Positions 23,068 to 25,896 of a stretch of DNA of 25,896 nt are shown one piece after another. The position numbers and the translations under genes are program-made. Within the stretch, counting starts at the first letter, position 1. Each line of letters begins with the position of its first letter. The stretch is from TTA-H9 sp002071415 (GTDB lineage Bacteria; Bacteroidota; Bacteroidia; Bacteroidales; TTA-H9): the NCBI GenBank assembly GCA_035411425.1, contig DAONSX010000031.1, positions 1 through 25,896 of the forward strand. The letters are read 5' to 3'. Below the pieces are notes generated by a model. The model did not search any database, was not told the DNA's origin, and saw only the letters and a list, made by a program, of their open reading frames with translations.

Positions 23068-23644
23068 AATGTCTTTTCTGAATTTCTCTATGTCGAAAGC
23101 AAGTAATGATATGATCATTTACCACCCCAGAGGCCTGAAGAAAGGAATAAATAATAGTTGAACCAACAAAAATAAATCCTTCTTTTCGCAAATCTGCACT
23201 GATCTGATCAGAAAGAGAAGTATGACCAGGAATTTCATTATAAGTTCTATAATTGTTCACTATGGGCTTCCTATCTACATACGACCATAAATATTTATCG
23301 AAACTTCCTCTTTTTTCTACTAAATCCAACATACATTTCGCATTATGAATAGTGGCTTCGACTTTCGAACGGTTTCTTACTATTCCCGAATTCAATAGTA
23401 ATTCATCCGTTTTTTTCTTATTATAGCTCGCTATTTTCGAAAAATCAAAATTATGAAAAGCCTTACGAAAATTTTCTCGTTTATGAAGGATAGTCCTCCA
23501 CGATAAACCCGCTTGAAAAATATCAAGCACTAAAAATTCGAACAATCTTATATCATCATGCAACGGAACACCCCATTCTTCATCATGGTATTTCATCATG
23601 CGTTCATCACTCAACGACCAGGGACAACGTTCTGCTTCATTCAT
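23057..23644 (-). CDS. tag: DNA-3-methyladenine glycosylase I
   Basis: Tag removes 3-methyladenine from alkylated DNA to start base-excision repair. The 195-residue product carries RCPWS (first zinc Cys), YHDEEWG (Tyr19, matching E. coli Tyr16, plus the zinc His), QAGLSW (the stacking Trp) and the C-terminal zinc ligands in NDHIITCFRH. At the position of E. coli Glu38, which contacts the methylated base, this protein has Asp41 (LVLDIFQAGLSW). The rest is typical, and the length is close to normal. It is the upstream gene of the tag-nadD pair, overlapping nadD by 11 bases. A TAATTTTG box at 23674-23681 fits its promoter. Confidence 0.93.
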   Translation of the reverse strand: MNEAERCPWSLSDERMMKYHDEEWGVPLHDDIRLFEFLVLDIFQAGLSWRTILHKRENFRKAFHNFDFSKIASYNKKKTDELLLNSGIVRNRSKVEATIHNAKCMLDLVEKRGSFDKYLWSYVDRKPIVNNYRTYNEIPGHTSLSDQISADLRKEGFIFVGSTIIYSFLQASGVVNDHIITCFRHREIQKRHYEK

Positions 23645-23673
23645 TCCTGCATGGTTTCTTTATCTTTAGGTTT

Positions 23674-23681
23674 CAAAATTA
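23674..23681 (-). promoter_or_regulatory. Candidate -7 box for tag-nadD
   Basis: The minus strand reads TAATTTTG, a full TAnnTTTG match, about 30 bases upstream of the tag ATG at 23644. Just upstream of it on the same strand is TATGGACAGACTCTA (23686-23700), a near copy of the motif at 136-150. Confidence 0.4.
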
Positions 23682-23835
23682 TAAATAGAGTCTGTCCATA
23701 CAGTCATCAATATTTTCAGTAAAAGTATAAACTTCTTATAAAAGTATACCTTTTTGAAGTTATTCTTGGTCAATTTTATAATTTTTCAGTCTAAAATTAA
23801 GAACTTCTTTTCAAACTCCTCTAAAAATTAAGTAT

Positions 23836-23866
23836 TTTTTCACTACTGACCGGATAAAATTTCAAT
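23836..23866 (+). repeat. Left terminal inverted repeat of the IS4 element
   Basis: TTTTTCACTACTGACCGG and the AT-rich bases that follow match the inverse of 25244-25273: the first ten bases are identical, then ACCG, AAAA and TTCAAT are shared. Confidence 0.65.
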
Positions 23867-23934
23867 AAAATGGGGCTACTCCCGCGAGGTTTCGCCCCGA
23901 TGCTGTAAGTTTGTTTTGCTAAAAAAACTGCAAC

Positions 23935-25163
23935 ATGGGTAAATATACAACAAAGAATTTAGTCGGTCAGCCGGTTTTTAAACAGGTTATGAAAATTCTT
24001 CCGAGAGAGCCATTTGATCTTGTGGTGAGGCGTTGCGGAAGCGACCGCTACTACAAGTCCTTTTTCTCATGGGATCAGCTGGTGGTGATGCTGTTCGGGA
24101 TCTTTTCCCGCTGCGATTCGATGGGCGAAGTATGTGATGGGATGCGGGCTTTGGCAGGAAAGTTCAATTACCTTGGGATGGACAGCGCACCGTCCAAAAG
24201 CACGGCGGGTGATGCCTTGCGTGACCGGGACAATGAGGTTTTTCAGGTTGTACTATTTTGAGCTGATCGGGTATTTTGAGCCGTTTTTGCCGGTCAGCCG
24301 AAAAGAGAAGATCAGCTTTGAGAAGTTTTATGCCTTTGATTCGACCACGATAACGCTGTTTTCGGACGTCATGAAAGAGGTTGGCCGTAATCCCAAGGGT
24401 GATGGCAAAAAAAGGGAGCTTGAAAGTACACATGCTGACCGATGTACACGCGGACACGGCCGTATTTGCTACAATCAGCGAGGCAAAAATGCACGATAAG
24501 AAGTTCTTACAGCATGTAAACCCGTCAAGAGGCAGCATGTTGGTCTTCGACAAAGCCTACAACTACTACAGGCAGTTTGCCGAGTGGACAGATGAAGAGG
24601 TCTATTTTGTGTGCCGGCTGAAAGATAACGCGAAGGCCGAAGTCCAGGAAGTTCTTCATGAAACAACGCTTGGCAAAGAGGAGCATGGGGTGTACCGGGT
24701 TGAACATATTCACCTGAAGTATACAAAGGAAAAACGGGAAAGGACACTTTGCCTTAGGTTGGTTTACTATCGGGACGAACAGGGACGAAGTTACAAATTC
24801 ATCACCAACAGCTGGAATATAACGGCGGAAGAAGTCGCCTTGATTTATAAGTACCGATGGACAATAGAAACGGTCTTCAAAAAAATGAAGCAAAATTTCC
24901 AGCTGCATTTTTTCTATTCCGACACGGAGAACGGCATAAAAACGCAGGTTTGGTGTACGCTCATCGCCCACTTGTTGCTCAACGTAATCCGGTTACTATC
25001 CAGGAGCAAGAAAGCATTCTCAACGGTAGCGGCATTCATACGGATACACCTGATCAGCCATTTAGACATGATGTGGATAGTAGCCGAGGGCAGGCGCACC
25101 TACACCAAGCACACGGCAAGCCGCAACAAAAGCCCTGCAACTGTACAAATGTCCCTCTTTTGA
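23935..25163 (+). pseudogene. IS4-family DDE transposase, broken by two +1 frameshifts
   Basis: Three overlapping frames join into one transposase of about 408 residues. Frame 1 (from ATG 23935) gives a DUF4372-like N-terminus (GQPVFKQVMKILPR, GSDRYYKSFFSWDQL). It shifts near a T5 run at 24239-24243 into frame 2 (YFELIGYFEPFL, FYAFDSTTITLF with the first catalytic Asp). It shifts again at an A7 run (24407-24413) into frame 3, which carries VHMLTDVHADT, VFDKAYNYY (second Asp) and YKYRWTIETVFKKMK, an exact Y-2-R-3-E-6-K signature with the catalytic Glu. Each shift needs one base fewer. The A7G heptamer would allow -1 slippage, but that leads to an immediate stop, so programmed -1 frameshifting is not the explanation. 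Confidence 0.85.
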
Positions 25164-25243
25164 AAGGGGGTAGGATTTTTAAAACCAAGAAACCGATTTG
25201 TAAGTAATTGACTGTGAAGAAAATAAAAACAAAAAGGATAAAA

Positions 25244-25273
25244 ATTGAATTTTTGTCGGTTGATAGTGAAAAA
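25244..25273 (-). repeat. Right terminal inverted repeat of the IS4 element
   Basis: On the minus strand it reads TTTTTCACTATCAACCGAC and continues AT-rich, pairing with 23836-23866. Confidence 0.65.
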
Positions 25274-25645
25274 TTATATGTAATACTCTACTGATATCAA
25301 TTAGGTGTTTATGGTTCATGTTATCATTATCCAAGATCAAGACATATCATTTTGCGCTTGAAAGTTCCCTTCATATATATTAGTGCATTTTGGCGCCAAA
25401 AGGTAACCCCCCTTTGACACTTTTTTTGAAAATTTAACATATGAATAATCTCTGCATAAAATATGTCGAACGATTAAATAAATGGTTATCAGTATGTTGT
25501 TACATGGTATTTTAATAAAGGAACGATGCAGCATCAATAGTTGGTATTAATCTTATAAATGTCGCCTTACAATGCTGTGAATTCTTGCTTTGTTATAAGA
25601 TTCGGAGTATGTATTCTATTTCGGGCTTGGAATATCATCATAATA
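25274..25645. other. Intergenic region right of the IS, with a 14-bp palindrome
   Basis: 372 AT-rich bases without a convincing gene; frames of ~60 codons on both strands show no recognisable motif. TTTTGGCGCCAAAA at 25388-25401 is a perfect palindrome, followed by GGTAACCCCCC and TTTGACAC. This could be the end of a second, otherwise lost mobile element, but no partner repeat is visible. Confidence 0.4.
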
Positions 25646-25896
25646 TCACCTGCACTTCATCACCTTTTGCATAAGCACCCTTCCGTTTTGCAGAGTAGCC
25701 CTCACCATATAAAGCCCGGCGGGCCAGGTGCGGGTGTCGATACGTAGAGGATTTTCTGCGTTAAGGGCGGGCAGGGACATCTTTTGCCCGTTCATGGCAT
25801 AGATTTCAATCCCTGCAAGGTGGCCGTGGCTTTTAACCCATACCTCCTCCCCGGCAGGGTTGGGGAATACCTCAAGCTGGGTTTCCTGTAGCGGGG
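25646..25896 (-). CDS. C-terminal fragment of a T9SS-exported protein (cut by window edge)
   Basis: On the minus strand, 82 codons before a TGA at 25646-25648 are open to the right edge; the 5' part lies outside the window. The translation is a type A T9SS sorting domain: VFPNPAGEEVWVKS, IEIYAMNGQKM, LRIDTRTWPAGLYMVRA and the closing GRVLMQKVMKCR. Such tails route proteins through the Por secretion system and are removed at the cell surface. The function of the main part cannot be known from here. GC is well above that of the other genes in the window and different from the GH18 tail, which suggests separate ancestry or transfer. Confidence 0.85.
   Translation of the reverse strand, partial: PLQETQLEVFPNPAGEEVWVKSHGHLAGIEIYAMNGQKMSLPALNAENPLRIDTRTWPAGLYMVRATLQNGRVLMQKVMKCR

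Larger units (their letters stand above)
23836..25273 (+). mobile_element. IS4-family insertion sequence (decayed)
   Basis: About 1.44 kb. Imperfect terminal inverted repeats are at 23836-23866 (beginning TTTTTCACTA) and 25244-25273 (its inverse), matching about 24 of 31 positions. They flank a transposase reading frame with the IS4 YREK signature. GC is visibly higher than in the neighbouring genes. No clean target-site duplication is visible next to the repeats, and the transposase is frameshifted, so the copy is probably old or inactive. The exact ends are inferred from the repeats. Confidence 0.75.

Noticed and set aside
24407..24413. Programmed -1 frameshift at the A7G heptamer in the transposase
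   Set aside because: Slipping back one base leads to AAG GGA GCT TGA, an immediate stop. The real continuation lies in the +1 frame.
24164..24971. Long minus-strand ORFs of 90-148 codons inside the IS
   Set aside because: They are antisense shadows of the transposase, which has clear IS4 motifs on the plus strand.

Overview
The window looks like chromosomal DNA of a Bacteroidota bacterium, probably a Bacteroidales-type anaerobe or close relative. The evidence is low GC; type IX secretion (T9SS) C-terminal sorting domains on two proteins; an S46 dipeptidyl-peptidase; the acpP-fabF-rnc cluster followed by a small IPExxxVDY-like gene; a phosphate permease carrying a PhoU-like tail; and repeated TAnnTTTG-type -7 promoter boxes, with almost no Shine-Dalgarno sequences before the genes. 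Most genes are complete housekeeping or envelope genes. Only the right end (about 23.7-25.9 kb) is clearly accessory.

Layout, left to right. 1-409 is non-coding and holds a degenerate 7-bp repeat tract. 410-2773 (minus) encodes a DUF3109 cysteine protein and a secreted GH18 protein with a T9SS tail. 2945-7257 (minus) is sbcD-sbcC, whose products form the Mre11/Rad50-type nuclease. 7588-9873 (minus) is a PiT-family phosphate permease. 10406-13215 (plus) is acpP, fabF, rnc and a small hypothetical gene. 13637-17412 (minus) is a YfhO-like membrane protein gene followed by a GT4 glycosyltransferase gene. 17670-18815 (minus) is a Fic AMPylator gene with a DNA-binding tail, preceded by three regularly spaced inverted repeats. 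18973-21207 (minus) is a DPP7-like S46 peptidase, divergent from a ROK-like sugar kinase (21330-22439, plus). 22483-23644 (minus) is tag-nadD. 23836-25273 is an IS4-family insertion sequence whose transposase is broken by two frameshifts. 25646-25896 (minus) is the GC-rich 3' end of another T9SS-exported protein, cut by the window edge.

Functional links. SbcCD and Tag are DNA repair functions. AcpP and FabF drive fatty-acid elongation. GH18 and the truncated protein are T9SS cargo, and the S46 enzyme is a periplasmic peptidase suited to peptide scavenging. YfhO and GT4 form a tight pair probably acting in envelope glycan synthesis. The best candidate for an underexplored regulatory system is the fic gene: its product has a winged-helix tail, and the three palindromes upstream are centred 39.5 bp apart, with the proximal one covering the start codon, which suggests autoregulation. 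I found no CRISPR array, tRNA, rRNA or phage module.
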